Below the pieces are notes generated by a model, which saw only the letters and a list, made by a program, of their open reading frames with translations, was not told the DNA's origin and ran no database searches. DNA of 64,000 nucleotides, taken from assembly GCF_000382165.1 (NCBI RefSeq), contig NZ_KB907710.1, positions 62,001 through 126,000 of the forward strand. Reading direction: 5' to 3'. Shown here piece after piece: positions 8,041 to 18,098 of the stretch. Every line of letters begins with the position of its first letter. Positions within the stretch are counted from its first letter, which is position 1. Origin of the DNA: Arsukibacterium perlucidum DSM 18276. Lineage in GTDB: Bacteria > Pseudomonadota > Gammaproteobacteria > Enterobacterales > Alteromonadaceae. A program made the position numbers and the translations under genes.

Positions 8041-8961
8041 TCAGCCAAAATCGCTGGTTATTATTTCCCGTTCAGCCGGAATAGCAGCAGGCCGCCAGTT
8101 GGCAAGCGCATAGCTTAATTGCTCTGGTGCCGCTGCTTGCTGTAACTCAGCAGGTAACACCAGCCCCAATATTGCCAGCGCCCTCGCCATGGTATAGCTG
8201 GCAGGCCAGTTATCCAAAGCTGTGGCATGGTTTTGTTTACTTAGTTTATGGCCCGGCGCGGTAACTGCTAATGGCAAATGGCCATACAGCGGTGCTTTAG
8301 CCCCAAGCAACTGAAATAAATGTTGCTGCCGTGGTGTCATACTGAGTAAGTCGGCACCACGGATCACTTCGGTAACAGCCTGGTCCCAATCGTCCACCAC
8401 TACCGCTAACTGATACGAGAATAAGCCATCCCGGCGCAGCAGAATGTAATCTTCCTCTGCCAGCGTCTGCTCAATCTGCTGTGGGCCAAGCAGGCTATCG
8501 ATAAACTGGTTGGTTACGCCTGCACTGTGCAGCCGCCAGCTTAATTTTTTAACATCACTGTTGGTATTATTCAGATGAAGCGGCGCACAGGTACCCTGAT
8601 ATAGCCCGCCGCCGGCATTAATTTGCTTACGGCTGCACTGACAGCCATATACCAGGCCTTGTTGCTGGAGCTGGTTGAAAATTTCGTGGTAGCGCTCAGT
8701 GCGTTGGCTTTGATAAATAACCGGGCCATCCCACAGCAGGCCGTGCTGCTCCAGGGTGTGCATAATGCTGCTGTCTGCACCCGGGCAAACTCTGGGGGTA
8801 TCAATATCTTCTATGCGTAGCAGCCATTTACCACTTTGCTGTTTGCTGAACAGATAACTGCCCACAGCCGCCAGCAGTGAGCCAAAATGCAGAGGTCCGG
8901 AGGGCGAGGGCGCAAACCTGCCAACAGTGTTTGCTGTTGGCTTACGTTTGTTACTCAACAT
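8041..8961 (-). CDS. gluQ: Glutamyl-Q tRNA(Asp) synthetase
   Basis: 306 residues, a paralog of the glutamyl-tRNA synthetase catalytic domain without the anticodon-binding part. It attaches glutamate to the queuosine base of tRNA(Asp). Seen: GRFAPSPSGPLHFGSL (HIGH-like motif), LRIEDIDTPR, a zinc site CQCSRKQ...LYQGTCAPL, and KLSKQNHA replacing KMSKS. It lies just downstream of dksA (17-base gap), the conserved dksA-gluQ-pcnB order of many gammaproteobacteria. Its gene name is also written yadB or gluQRS. Confidence 0.95.
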   Translation of the reverse strand: MLSNKRKPTANTVGRFAPSPSGPLHFGSLLAAVGSYLFSKQQSGKWLLRIEDIDTPRVCPGADSSIMHTLEQHGLLWDGPVIYQSQRTERYHEIFNQLQQQGLVYGCQCSRKQINAGGGLYQGTCAPLHLNNTNSDVKKLSWRLHSAGVTNQFIDSLLGPQQIEQTLAEEDYILLRRDGLFSYQLAVVVDDWDQAVTEVIRGADLLSMTPRQQHLFQLLGAKAPLYGHLPLAVTAPGHKLSKQNHATALDNWPASYTMARALAILGLVLPAELQQAAAPEQLSYALANWRPAAIPAEREIITSDFG

Positions 8962-8978
8962 AGCTACAGTAGCTGCAA

Positions 8979-9428
8979 TTAGCCGCCTAACTGTTTTTCT
9001 TTTATCTCAGCCAGGGTTTTACAGTCAATACACTGATCAGCTGTGGGCCTTGCTTCCAGACGTTTGATACCAATTTCAATACCGCAGGTATCACAAAAAC
9101 CGAAATCATCGTTTTCGATTTTCTGTAACGTTTTTTCAATTTTTTTCAGAAGCTTACGCTCACGATCACGGGCGCGCAATTCCAGGCTGAACTCTTCTTC
9201 CTGGGCGGCACGGTCTACCGGATCAGGGAAATTGGCTGCTTCATCGGCCATATGGGTTTTAGTGCGGTCAACTTCTTCGCGCAGTTGTTGGCGCCAGGCG
9301 TCAAGAATTTTGCGAAAATGCTCGAGCTGCTTCGGGTTCATATACTCTTCCCCGACCGCCTCCTGATAAGGTGTCACACCGGCCAGCGCCAGTAACCCTA
9401 ATGTCTTAACATTCTTGCCTTCTGGCAT
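8979..9428 (-). CDS. dksA: RNA polymerase-binding transcription factor DksA
   Basis: 149 residues when started at the second ATG of ATGAGCATG. AGGAG lies 6 bases before that ATG and touches the first one, and the family begins MQEG/MPEG. DksA binds the RNA polymerase secondary channel and, with ppGpp, redirects transcription from rRNA promoters in starvation. The coiled-coil tip motif DPVDRA (Asp69, Asp72, Ala74) and the four zinc cysteines (112, 115, 133, 136) are intact, so this is the canonical zinc form. relA at the far end of the window makes the partner ppGpp. Confidence 0.97.
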   Translation of the reverse strand: MPEGKNVKTLGLLALAGVTPYQEAVGEEYMNPKQLEHFRKILDAWRQQLREEVDRTKTHMADEAANFPDPVDRAAQEEEFSLELRARDRERKLLKKIEKTLQKIENDDFGFCDTCGIEIGIKRLEARPTADQCIDCKTLAEIKEKQLGG

Positions 9429-9752
9429 GCTCATCTCCTGTACAATACTGCCAAGCAAAAAAAAGTGGCGGCTATAGATAGCAGAATATTGCCACTACCG
9501 CAATCACTAATAAAAAGCCGGCGAAGTATACAGATTGTGACTATAGCCGTCACCTGTTTTAACCCCGGCAGTTGTAATGGCTGCAAAGTGGCATGGCTTG
9601 GTTACTGACAACCGCGCTAATAACCGCGTTAATAGTGCAGTGTAACGCCATTTTAGCGCTTTGTGCTCGTTGCCAGCTGTTGCGCTATGTTACACTTTGC
9701 CCCACAAAAGTTAGCCATCACTGCTGCTAAGCTCGATAAAATGGGGATTACT
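9429..9752. other. 324-base intergenic region between divergent dksA and pepB
   Basis: This gap must hold the promoters for the dksA-gluQ-pcnB-folK-pan run and for pepB. I see no gene or hairpin terminator. The most visible structure is two 12-base units in tandem, AACCGCGCTAAT and AACCGCGTTAAT (9610-9633), differing at one base. An open frame runs into pepB from 9663, but its first 30 codons do not resemble the protein family. Confidence 0.5.
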
Positions 9753-11093
9753 ATGTCTGATTTAAAGTCTGATTCAAGCTCTGATTCAACACCAGAACTA
9801 TTACAAATTAGTATTGCTACAGCTAAAGCCGCCCAAAAATGGGGTAATAATGCGTTGCTAAGCCCTACTGCACAGGGGTATCAGATTCATCTACCAGCCA
9901 ATGACATGCTGCGTGGTATGCAAAAAGCCGGTCGCAGCCTGGATAATCTTGGTATTACCCAACTGCAACTAAGCGGCGCTGGTTGGAGCAAAGACTTGCA
10001 ATGGGCGTTTTATCAGGGCTTTTGTAACGCCAGAAAACACGATGGCGTGAGCTTTAATAACGAGCAGGGCGAAGCTGAACAGCTGGCACAGTTAGCGCAA
10101 TGTTTTAGTTTTGCCAAGAAAATGATTAACGATACTCCTGAAATGTTATCGCCAGTAGCGTTAGCAGAACAGGCTGAAGCTTTTATCCGCAGTATCGCCC
10201 GGGAAGGTAGCGTAAGCAGCACCCTGATTACCGGCGCAGATCTGGCCGAAGCCGGCTGGCATGGTATTTATCAGGTAGGGCGCGGCAGCACCAGGCCGCC
10301 AGCGTTACTGGTACTGGATTTTAACCCCGCTAAAGCAGACGATACAGCTGTTGCCGCCGCACTGGTGGGTAAAGGTATTACCTTTGATAGCGGCGGTTAC
10401 TCTATCAAGCCTACTGAAGGCATGGCAGCGATGAAATGCGATATGGGCGGGGCCGCCACGGTAACGGCGGCGCTGGCGCTGGCGATAATGCAGGGCCTGA
10501 GCCAGCGGGTGAAACTGATTTTATGCTGTGCTGAAAACCTGATTAGCGGCCACGCTTATAAGCTGGGCGATATCATTACCTACAAAAACGGCACAACCGT
10601 TGAAATTGTTAATACCGATGCAGAGGGTCGTTTAGTACTGGCTGACGGCCTGATGTGCGCCGCCGAGAGCAAAGCGCCATTAATTATTGATGCCGCTACC
10701 CTGACGGGCGCGGCCATGGTAGCAGTGGGCGGTGAATACAATGCCCTGTTTGCACTGGACAAACAGCTGGCTGCCAGGGCATTGCAGTATGCCGCCAATG
10801 AGCAGGAAGCCACCTGGCAGTTACCACTGGAGAAATGGCATCAGCAACAGTGTCCGTCACCTTATGCCGATACTGCTAACAGTCGTCCGGTAAAAGGTGG
10901 TGGTGCCGGTGGTGCCAGTAATGCTGCCGGCTTTTTAAGCCGGTTTGTCGCAGATGATGGCAAGGGCTGGCTGCACTTTGATTTAGCTGCCGCGTTCAAT
11001 AACTCTGCTAACAGTTATTGGGCCGCCGGCGCTACCGGCCATGGTATTCGTAGTATCGCCGCTACCTTACTAACCGAAACTGCTGGCAAGTAA
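9753..11093 (+). CDS. pepB: Peptidase B, M17 leucyl aminopeptidase family
   Basis: A cytoplasmic metallo-aminopeptidase that removes N-terminal residues from peptides. The C-terminal catalytic domain carries the M17 signatures GKGITFDSGGYSIKP, KCDMGGAATV and NTDAEGRLVLADGL, which supply the two-metal ligands and the catalytic lysine. The N-terminal part (LGITQLQLSGAGW...AFYQGF) matches PepB rather than PepA. The ATG at 9753 gives 446 residues, close to E. coli PepB (427). The longer frame from 9663 adds residues unlike the family. Its neighbours differ from the E. coli isc-linked location. hrpB follows 7 bases after the stop. Confidence 0.92.
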   Translation: MSDLKSDSSSDSTPELLQISIATAKAAQKWGNNALLSPTAQGYQIHLPANDMLRGMQKAGRSLDNLGITQLQLSGAGWSKDLQWAFYQGFCNARKHDGVSFNNEQGEAEQLAQLAQCFSFAKKMINDTPEMLSPVALAEQAEAFIRSIAREGSVSSTLITGADLAEAGWHGIYQVGRGSTRPPALLVLDFNPAKADDTAVAAALVGKGITFDSGGYSIKPTEGMAAMKCDMGGAATVTAALALAIMQGLSQRVKLILCCAENLISGHAYKLGDIITYKNGTTVEIVNTDAEGRLVLADGLMCAAESKAPLIIDAATLTGAAMVAVGGEYNALFALDKQLAARALQYAANEQEATWQLPLEKWHQQQCPSPYADTANSRPVKGGGAGGASNAAGFLSRFVADDGKGWLHFDLAAAFNNSANSYWAAGATGHGIRSIAATLLTETAGK

Positions 11094-11100
11094 CACTTCG

Positions 11101-13602
11101 GTGGTCAGTAATAATGCCGATCCCGGCTTAGCCGCAGCAAATGTGCTGCCGGTAGCCGAAGTGTTGTCGCAGCTGGTGCAGTTACTGGCAGCGCAGAACC
11201 GGGTTATTTTATCGGCGCCACCAGGTGCCGGTAAATCGACCTGGCTGCCGTTGCAATTGCTACAGCAGCAGGCCTTGGCCAACGGCCAGATCATTATGCT
11301 GGAACCGCGCCGTTTGGCGGCCAAAAGCATTGCCGGTTATCTGGCGCAGCAACTGCATGAGCCGGTGGGCCAGACCGTCGGTTATCAAATCCGCCATGAT
11401 AGTTGCCAGTCAGCAGCCACCCGGCTGTTAATTGTTACTGAAGGTATTCTTACCCGCAAACTGCAGCAGGACCCTGAACTTGGCGGGGTTGGCCTGCTGA
11501 TTTTCGATGAATTTCATGAACGTTCTTTACATGCTGACTTAGCGTTGGCGCTGAGCCTGGAAGTACAGCAATTACGGGACGATCTGAAAATTCTGGTGAT
11601 GTCTGCCACCCTGGATGTGGCTGCGCTACAGAGCTACCTGCAAGCGCCGGTAGTCAGTAGCAGTGGGCGCAGTTATCCGGTCGATATTCAGTATATAAAA
11701 CCGGGTTCAGAGCCCCTTGCATTGCAAGGAGCAAGGCAGGCGCTGGCAGCATTTCACCACGAGCCTGGGAATATTCTGGTGTTTCTGCCTGGCCAGGCAG
11801 AAATTAATAAAGCCCGGGAATATCTGACCAGTCAGACGTTACCTGCTGACCTGCATGTTTATTCGCTGTTGGGCGCCATGACGCTGGCCGAGCAACAGGC
11901 CGCCATTGCGGCGCCACCAGCAGGCCAGTACAAAATTGTGCTGGCAACCAATCTGGCTGAAACCAGTTTAACCATTGATGGGGTTAATCAGGTGGTGGAT
12001 ACCGGCTTGTGCCGGCGCGCCAGTTTTAACCCGCGCCACGGTATCAGTAAGCTGGAAACGGTGGCAATTAGCCAGGCGGCAGCAGTGCAGCGTGCTGGCC
12101 GGGCGGGACGACAGGCACCGGGCCGCTGTTACCGGTTAGATACTCAGGAGCTATGGCAAAGGCGGGCCGCGTTTGAACCGGCTGAAATTGAACTGGCGGA
12201 ATTAACTCAGTTAAGGCTGGAAATCGCGGCATGGGGCTGTCAGCCAGCTGATATCCAATGGTTAACGCCTCCGCCGCCAGCCCATCTGGCTGTTGCCAGC
12301 CGGTTGCTGCAACAGTTTGCGGCGTTGGACGATGCCGGGGTAATCACGCCCTACGGCCGGCGTTTGTACCAAACCGGCAGCTCAGTGCGGCTGGCCAGTA
12401 TGATGCTGTATGCCACTGAACATGAATCGCAGGCCCCCGGCCTGACCTGGCTGGCAGCGTTGCTGGCAGCATTGTTGGAAGATAGCCGCAATTTGCAGCC
12501 AAACCTGGAGCAACAGGTGCAAATGCTGGCCCATAGCAAACACCTGCCGCAATATCAGCAGGCCCGGCAATTTTTCCGTCGGTTGGGTAGTCACAGCGCT
12601 ACCCGCTTACCTTTGCAATGGCTGCCGCTATTGTTGCTCAGGGCCTTTCCGGATCAACTGGCGCAGCGTCGTGGTCAGGGCTATTTACTGGCTAATGGTG
12701 TCGGCGCCAGCCTGGCGCCGGACCATCCGTTGCAAGATACAGAGTTGCTGGTGGTGCTGGACCTTCAACATTGGCAGCAACAAAACCGCATTCGCCATGC
12801 GGTAGCGATTACGTTGGAGCAGATCCTGGCTGACTGGCAGCAACAGCTGGAGTGGCAGCTGAAAACGGGCTGGAACGATAAAACGGCCAGTTTCAGTAGC
12901 GAGCGCCAGCGTTGTTTTGGCCAGCTGGTATTGCAACGGCAGCCGGTGCAAAATAGCATAACAGCTGCAGAACGCCTGCAGGCCTGGCTTGATTACCTGG
13001 GCCGGCGTGGTCTGGCAGAATTAACCTGGTCAGATGCGGCTCAAAGCTTATGTGCCCGGGTGCAGCTGATACGACAGCATCTTGGCGCTGACATGCTGCC
13101 GGATTTCAGTCAGGCCGGTTTACTGGCAGATCTGGCCAGCTGGCTCGGGCCATATCTTGGCAATATCAGCAAAAAAGTGCAGTTAACCCAATTGGAGCTG
13201 GAACCGGTATTGCTGGCCAGATTAAGTTATCAGCAACAGCAGCTGTTGCAGCAGCTGCTGCCGGGCTACTGGCAAACACCTACCGGCAGCCGGCTGAAAA
13301 TTGATTATCTGCATCCGGGCGGGCCGCAGCTTTCAGTCAGAGTTCAGGAAATGTATGGTCAACTCACCACGCCCGTGGTGTTAAATGGTGCTATCGCCCT
13401 TACTATCGCCTTGCTGGCGCCGGGGCGACAGCCGCTGCAGGTCACCCGCGACTTAGCCAGTTTCTGGCAAAATAGCTGGCAGGATGTTAAAAAAGAGATG
13501 AAAGGGCGTTACCCCAAACATTACTGGCCTGATAACCCGGCCGATGCGCAGCCAACAACAAAAACCAAAAAGGCGATGTTACGCGATGTCAACCCGAAGT
13601 AA
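11101..13602 (+). CDS. hrpB: ATP-dependent helicase HrpB (DEAH-box)
   Basis: 833 residues, close to the E. coli length. Motifs in order: Walker A SAPPGAGKST near residue 40, EPRRLAAKS, TEGILTR, the Walker B DEFHERS, MSATLD, LATNLAETSLTIDG and QRAGRAGRQAPG. The HrpB-specific C-terminal domain follows. Its cellular role is poorly known; it belongs to the DEAH/RHA RNA helicase group. The start used is GTG at 11101 and lacks a clear ribosome-binding site. A later GTG, in the NVLPVAEVL segment that aligns with the family start, is possible. The 3' end overlaps mrcB by 17 bases. Confidence 0.93.
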   Translation: MVSNNADPGLAAANVLPVAEVLSQLVQLLAAQNRVILSAPPGAGKSTWLPLQLLQQQALANGQIIMLEPRRLAAKSIAGYLAQQLHEPVGQTVGYQIRHDSCQSAATRLLIVTEGILTRKLQQDPELGGVGLLIFDEFHERSLHADLALALSLEVQQLRDDLKILVMSATLDVAALQSYLQAPVVSSSGRSYPVDIQYIKPGSEPLALQGARQALAAFHHEPGNILVFLPGQAEINKAREYLTSQTLPADLHVYSLLGAMTLAEQQAAIAAPPAGQYKIVLATNLAETSLTIDGVNQVVDTGLCRRASFNPRHGISKLETVAISQAAAVQRAGRAGRQAPGRCYRLDTQELWQRRAAFEPAEIELAELTQLRLEIAAWGCQPADIQWLTPPPPAHLAVASRLLQQFAALDDAGVITPYGRRLYQTGSSVRLASMMLYATEHESQAPGLTWLAALLAALLEDSRNLQPNLEQQVQMLAHSKHLPQYQQARQFFRRLGSHSATRLPLQWLPLLLLRAFPDQLAQRRGQGYLLANGVGASLAPDHPLQDTELLVVLDLQHWQQQNRIRHAVAITLEQILADWQQQLEWQLKTGWNDKTASFSSERQRCFGQLVLQRQPVQNSITAAERLQAWLDYLGRRGLAELTWSDAAQSLCARVQLIRQHLGADMLPDFSQAGLLADLASWLGPYLGNISKKVQLTQLELEPVLLARLSYQQQQLLQQLLPGYWQTPTGSRLKIDYLHPGGPQLSVRVQEMYGQLTTPVVLNGAIALTIALLAPGRQPLQVTRDLASFWQNSWQDVKKEMKGRYPKHYWPDNPADAQPTTKTKKAMLRDVNPK

Positions 13603-15835
13603 AGGCGCCAGGGCGCCAAAAGTGAAAGTAAGACCATGGTGGCATAAGGTACTGTTTACGATGGGTAAGCTGGCGCTGGTGATGTTTTTTTTGCTGGCCA
13701 CTTACCTGATTTATCTGGATAGTAAAGTTACCCGGGCTTTTGCCGGACAGAAATGGCAGGTGCCTGCCCAAATTTACGCCCGCAGCCTCGAGCTTTACCC
13801 TGGTAAGGCGTTAACCTCGGTTCAGTTGCAAGCTGAATTAGAGCAGTTGCAATATCATCGCAACCCGGCAATGACTGCCGCCGGCCAATACAGTGTGTCG
13901 CGCAACCACATTACTATTTATCGCCGTGCTTTTACCTATATTGACGGTGTTGAACCTGAAGCGCTATTCAGCGTGGAGTTTAATAGCAGTGGTGTTAACC
14001 GCATTCGTTACCGGCAGCAGCAGGAAGTAAACTTTGCCCGGCTGGAACCGCAGTTAATTGAGCATATGTTGTCACCGCATCAGGAAGACCGGGAGCTGGT
14101 TCGGTTAGAACAGGTCCCCATGCTGCTGAAGGAAAGTCTGTTACTGGTAGAAGATCGGGATTTTTATCACCACCGCGGGGTCTCCCCGCTATCGGTGTTA
14201 CGTGCGCTATGGGCCAACATCAGCGCCGGGAGGACAGTGCAGGGCGGCTCTACTTTAACCCAGCAGCTGGCGAAAAATATGTATTTAACCAGTGATCAGA
14301 CTTTGCTGCGTAAAATTAACGAAGCCATGATAGCGTTAATCCTCGATTACCGCTTTAGCAAGGATCATTTGCTGGAAGCTTACCTGAACGAGATTTTCCT
14401 CGGTCAGAATCATGCCACAGCCGTGCACGGTTTTGGCTTAGGCAGTCGCTTCTATTTTGCTAAGCCAATAACAGAGTTGCGGCCCGATGAAGTTGCGCTA
14501 TTGATTGGCCTGCTCAAAGGGCCATCTTATTATGATCCCAGGCGTTACCCTGAGCGGGCTTTAACCCGCCGGGATTTGGTGTTAAGACTGATGTTTGAAC
14601 ATCATTTGCTGGATGGTGAACAGTATCAGCAGGCACTTGCTAAGCCATTGCAGCTGGTACCGCGCGGCCAGTATCTGAATGCGCGTTTCCCTGCCTATAT
14701 GGATGCAGTAAAAAAAGAATTGCGGCAGATAAATTTCGACCAGAAGTTATTAAGCAGCGGTATCAAGGTTTTTACTTTTTTAGATCCTAAAGCGCAACAG
14801 CAAGCAGAGCTTACTGTGCGCCAGCAAATGCAAAATCAGGATGAACAATTGCAGGCGGCGATGCTGGTGGTCAATTATCAGCAGGCAGAGATCCAGGCGC
14901 TGGTGGGCGGCAGAGAAAGTGGTTTTGCGGGTTTTAACCGGGCATTAGATGCCAGGCGACAAATTGGCAGCATTATAAAACCGGTTATTTATCTGGAAGC
15001 ACTGAACCAGCCCGGTAGATTTTCGCTGGCTTCGATATTGGAAGATCAACCGTTAAGTTTACGTTCTAACAATCAGGACTGGCAGCCGCAGAATTTTGAT
15101 AAAACCTTTCGCGGCCGGGTTAATTTGTTAACCGCATTAACCGACTCGCTGAATGTGCCGACGGTACGCTTAGGTTTGCAACTGGGAATGCCGGCGGTAA
15201 GTGACGGCCTGCGCAAACTTGGGCTCAGTCGCCGGGTAAATTTGCATCCAGCAGCGTTGCTGGGAGCAATTGAATTAAGCCCGCTGGAAGTGAGTCAGCT
15301 TTATCAGACGATGGCAAACGACGGCGTTTACCAGACGCTCGCCACCGTGCAGGCGGTCACCGATCAGGACGGCCACCGCCTTTATCACCGGCCTGGCCAA
15401 CGTTTCAGTCGCTATCCATCGCAAAGTATTTATTTGCTGCACCACGCGTTAATAGCTGCAACCCAGACTGGCACGGCAAAAGCGTTGCAGCATGCCTTGC
15501 CAACCACAGTGTTTGCCGGTAAAACAGGAACCTCAAGTGATTACCGCGATAGCTGGTTCAGTGGCTTTGACCAGCAAACCCTGATTACGATCTGGCTGGG
15601 GCGTGATGACAATAAGCCGATAGGTCTGACCGGTAGTAGCGGTGCTCTGCCATTGTTTATCGATTACTTTAAAGGCTCTGGAGCGCAATCGATAATTCGT
15701 TATCTGCCTGATCAGGTTCGAATCCAGGCATTCTCAGCGGACAGCGGTGCACCGGTTGCAGAAACTTGCGCTAACATATTGTTATTACCAGCGATATCAG
15801 CTGAAATACAGCAGCAATTAAGCTGTGATGATTAA
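13586..15835 (+). CDS. mrcB: Penicillin-binding protein 1B (bifunctional glycosyltransferase/transpeptidase)
   Basis: 749 residues from the ATG at 13586, inside the end of hrpB. A short basic cytoplasmic tail leads to one membrane helix (~22-44). Then come the UB2H domain, the GT51 glycosyltransferase (EDRDFYHHRGVSPLSVLRA with the catalytic glutamate, GGSTLTQQLAKN) and the transpeptidase (SIIKP active-site serine, SLN, KTGTS). It polymerises and crosslinks peptidoglycan at the outer face of the inner membrane. The UB2H domain, the docking site for the LpoB activator in E. coli, marks it as PBP1B rather than PBP1A. hrpB-mrcB adjacency is conserved in gammaproteobacteria. Confidence 0.96.
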   Translation: MSTRSKGARAPKVKVRPWWHKVLFTMGKLALVMFFLLATYLIYLDSKVTRAFAGQKWQVPAQIYARSLELYPGKALTSVQLQAELEQLQYHRNPAMTAAGQYSVSRNHITIYRRAFTYIDGVEPEALFSVEFNSSGVNRIRYRQQQEVNFARLEPQLIEHMLSPHQEDRELVRLEQVPMLLKESLLLVEDRDFYHHRGVSPLSVLRALWANISAGRTVQGGSTLTQQLAKNMYLTSDQTLLRKINEAMIALILDYRFSKDHLLEAYLNEIFLGQNHATAVHGFGLGSRFYFAKPITELRPDEVALLIGLLKGPSYYDPRRYPERALTRRDLVLRLMFEHHLLDGEQYQQALAKPLQLVPRGQYLNARFPAYMDAVKKELRQINFDQKLLSSGIKVFTFLDPKAQQQAELTVRQQMQNQDEQLQAAMLVVNYQQAEIQALVGGRESGFAGFNRALDARRQIGSIIKPVIYLEALNQPGRFSLASILEDQPLSLRSNNQDWQPQNFDKTFRGRVNLLTALTDSLNVPTVRLGLQLGMPAVSDGLRKLGLSRRVNLHPAALLGAIELSPLEVSQLYQTMANDGVYQTLATVQAVTDQDGHRLYHRPGQRFSRYPSQSIYLLHHALIAATQTGTAKALQHALPTTVFAGKTGTSSDYRDSWFSGFDQQTLITIWLGRDDNKPIGLTGSSGALPLFIDYFKGSGAQSIIRYLPDQVRIQAFSADSGAPVAETCANILLLPAISAEIQQQLSCDD

Positions 15836-15877
15836 ATTTAACGCTTATAGTAAATAGGGTGCAGCATACTGACAATT

Positions 15878-18037
15878 ATGGAAATTAAACCCGAACGCTC
15901 GCTATTGGTTGGTGAATGGCACTATCTGGCAAAAGAAGACAAACTGGTCAAGCTTGATCAGCACGGCCAGATTGTTGCTAAGGCTGACTTAGATAACCTG
16001 GGCCAGAAAGTCGTTAACTACTTTATCGTTCATGCTGGTGATCTGGTGACTAAAGATCAGCTGCTGGCTGATGTCTGGGGGATCAGGGATGTCTCAGACG
16101 GCCGGGTAATGCGGGTGATCCGGGCGATCAGGGTTGCGCTGGGTGACGATACCCGCCAGCCTAGCTACATTGAAACGATACCAAAGCGGGGTTACCGGTT
16201 TATTGCCGATATTGCCGAGATCCCGGCCACCTCCCTGGCTGATCAAGGTAGTACTGATTCCGCGCTGTCAGCCAACGCTGCCAATCGTGCACGCCAGCAG
16301 ACTATGCTCTGGGGCGGAGGGGGCTTTGTTGTACTGCTGGTGCTGTTGTCCTGGTTGCTTTGGTTCCCACCCGCGGCTGAAAACCAGACCGCAGAAGTAA
16401 ATACTATCCCACTGTGGCGCTATAAACCTATTACCTCGCTGGATGGCCTCGAGTTCTACCATAACGTTTCACCCGATGAGCGTTATCTGGTATTTAGTTA
16501 TGCCGAGGTAGGAACGGAACTTATAGCAGTTCTTAATTTGCAGCATTTAGAAAGTCACAAAAGGATCCAGATAACAGCTGATAGTGGTAGCAGTCTGGGA
16601 GCTGCATTTAGTCCGGATGGCCGGCAGATTGCATATCATCGAATGCTACCAGATCGAAGCTGCGAAATCCGGCTGATTGAACTGGAACAAAGCAAAATGG
16701 AGGTAAAGACTGACCAACTGTTAACCACCTGTACCCCTGAGTCGGTATCAGCACGAATTAGCTGGTCGCCGGATGGTCGTTATATTGTTTATCCAAGTCT
16801 TGACCCTGAACAACGGCAAATGGTGATGATGATGTACCCCGTCGCCGGTGGCATTGCCGAGCAATTAACCGTGCCGCCAGCCAGTAGTTTTGGGGATTAT
16901 GCCGGGCGTTATTCGCGAGCCGGCGATAAAATTGCCTTTATCCGGGATGCGGCAGGAACTGCGCAAATCTGGGTGCTGGATTTAACCAACCGGGCAACCC
17001 GGTTATTGGTACAGATTGATAACGCCTATCCGGGTAATATCGACTGGACCCTGGACGATGGCAGTATTATTTTCCCCTCGGGGCCGACGTCGCTCGGTAT
17101 TGTTAATGTGGCTACCGGGGAGAGCCGCGAGCTGGCTTATACCGACAACCATGCCAGTGAAATTCAGCTGGGAGCTGTCAGCGGTAAAATTTATGCTTCG
17201 GTGGGCTTTTTCTCACACACTAATATTAAAAAAGTAAACAATAAACTACTTACGACTGCGCCAATCGAGAGTTTAATGTTCAGTTCAAATCGCAATGAGA
17301 TATATGTAGAAATTAATCCGCAGCCGGAGGGACCTACTGCTGTGGTATCGCGCCGTTCAGGACTATCACAGGTCTGGTTGTTTTATCCGGATGGCCGCCA
17401 GCAACAACTGACAGATTTTAGTTCAAATGAACGGATCCGTAGTCTGGTTTTCTCGCCAGATGGCAGCCAATTATTATTACACTTAAATAGTGGTGTCTGG
17501 CAATTAAATCTGAATGGCGAACTTAGGCAGATAGTTGGCCAGAACGGCGAGATTGTGGCTAATCCAGCCTGGAGCCGGGATGGTACAGAGATATTCTATG
17601 CTCAGTCGCGCAGGGGGCGCTGGGATATTATGGCCGCAGCTATCGATATGGAAATTGAGACGCGGCTTGTGGCGACAGATCGCGAGTTATATATGCAAAG
17701 TTATGCCGCAGATTATAATATCTGGCGCGATGCTAATTCGAAGAACTTTGTCATTGAATACAGTAATGGTGATACAAAAGAGCTGAATTTAGGAACTACA
17801 GCAGATCAAATGCTATTCAAATTTGATTTGCGCCAGCATGGCTTTTACTTCACGTTTCTAATGGTAGATACCCAGTATCAGTTGCGATACTACGATTTAG
17901 CCTCTGATAAAGTGAACGAGCATGTTATTAAAGATTATCTGTACCATAACCGTTATAGCATTTCCGCTGATGAGACAGAAGTTTACATTTTGGAAGCAGC
18001 CAGGGCAGATTTCGATATTGCTGAAATAAGTTATTAG
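15878..18037 (+). CDS. ToxR/CadC-like membrane transcription regulator with periplasmic beta-propeller
   Basis: 719 residues. Residues ~20-110 form an OmpR/PhoB-type winged helix (AGDLVTKDQLLADVW, RVMRVIRAIRVALGDD, YIETIPKRGYRFIA). One membrane helix follows at ~143-163. A large periplasmic part then carries repeated TolB/PD40-like blades (FSPDGRQIAYHR, SWSPDGRYIVYPS, FSPDGSQLLLHL, WSRDGTEIFYAQ). In ToxR and CadC the periplasmic half senses a signal and the cytoplasmic half binds DNA without phosphorylation; a WD40-like sensor half is a known variant of this architecture. The ligand is unknown. It is followed by a small exported peptide gene and a second regulator of the same design. Confidence 0.88.
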   Translation: MEIKPERSLLVGEWHYLAKEDKLVKLDQHGQIVAKADLDNLGQKVVNYFIVHAGDLVTKDQLLADVWGIRDVSDGRVMRVIRAIRVALGDDTRQPSYIETIPKRGYRFIADIAEIPATSLADQGSTDSALSANAANRARQQTMLWGGGGFVVLLVLLSWLLWFPPAAENQTAEVNTIPLWRYKPITSLDGLEFYHNVSPDERYLVFSYAEVGTELIAVLNLQHLESHKRIQITADSGSSLGAAFSPDGRQIAYHRMLPDRSCEIRLIELEQSKMEVKTDQLLTTCTPESVSARISWSPDGRYIVYPSLDPEQRQMVMMMYPVAGGIAEQLTVPPASSFGDYAGRYSRAGDKIAFIRDAAGTAQIWVLDLTNRATRLLVQIDNAYPGNIDWTLDDGSIIFPSGPTSLGIVNVATGESRELAYTDNHASEIQLGAVSGKIYASVGFFSHTNIKKVNNKLLTTAPIESLMFSSNRNEIYVEINPQPEGPTAVVSRRSGLSQVWLFYPDGRQQQLTDFSSNERIRSLVFSPDGSQLLLHLNSGVWQLNLNGELRQIVGQNGEIVANPAWSRDGTEIFYAQSRRGRWDIMAAAIDMEIETRLVATDRELYMQSYAADYNIWRDANSKNFVIEYSNGDTKELNLGTTADQMLFKFDLRQHGFYFTFLMVDTQYQLRYYDLASDKVNEHVIKDYLYHNRYSISADETEVYILEAARADFDIAEISY

Positions 18038-18098
18038 ATCGACGTTTTATAAGGCTTTTGTTGAAAAATCATCGAGTTTAACAGCTAGTTCAGGTGTA

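Noticed and set aside
7929-8048. TTG-started hydrophobic N-terminal extension of pcnB
   Set aside because: Membrane-like sequence foreign to poly(A) polymerase and lying upstream of the good AGGAG site.
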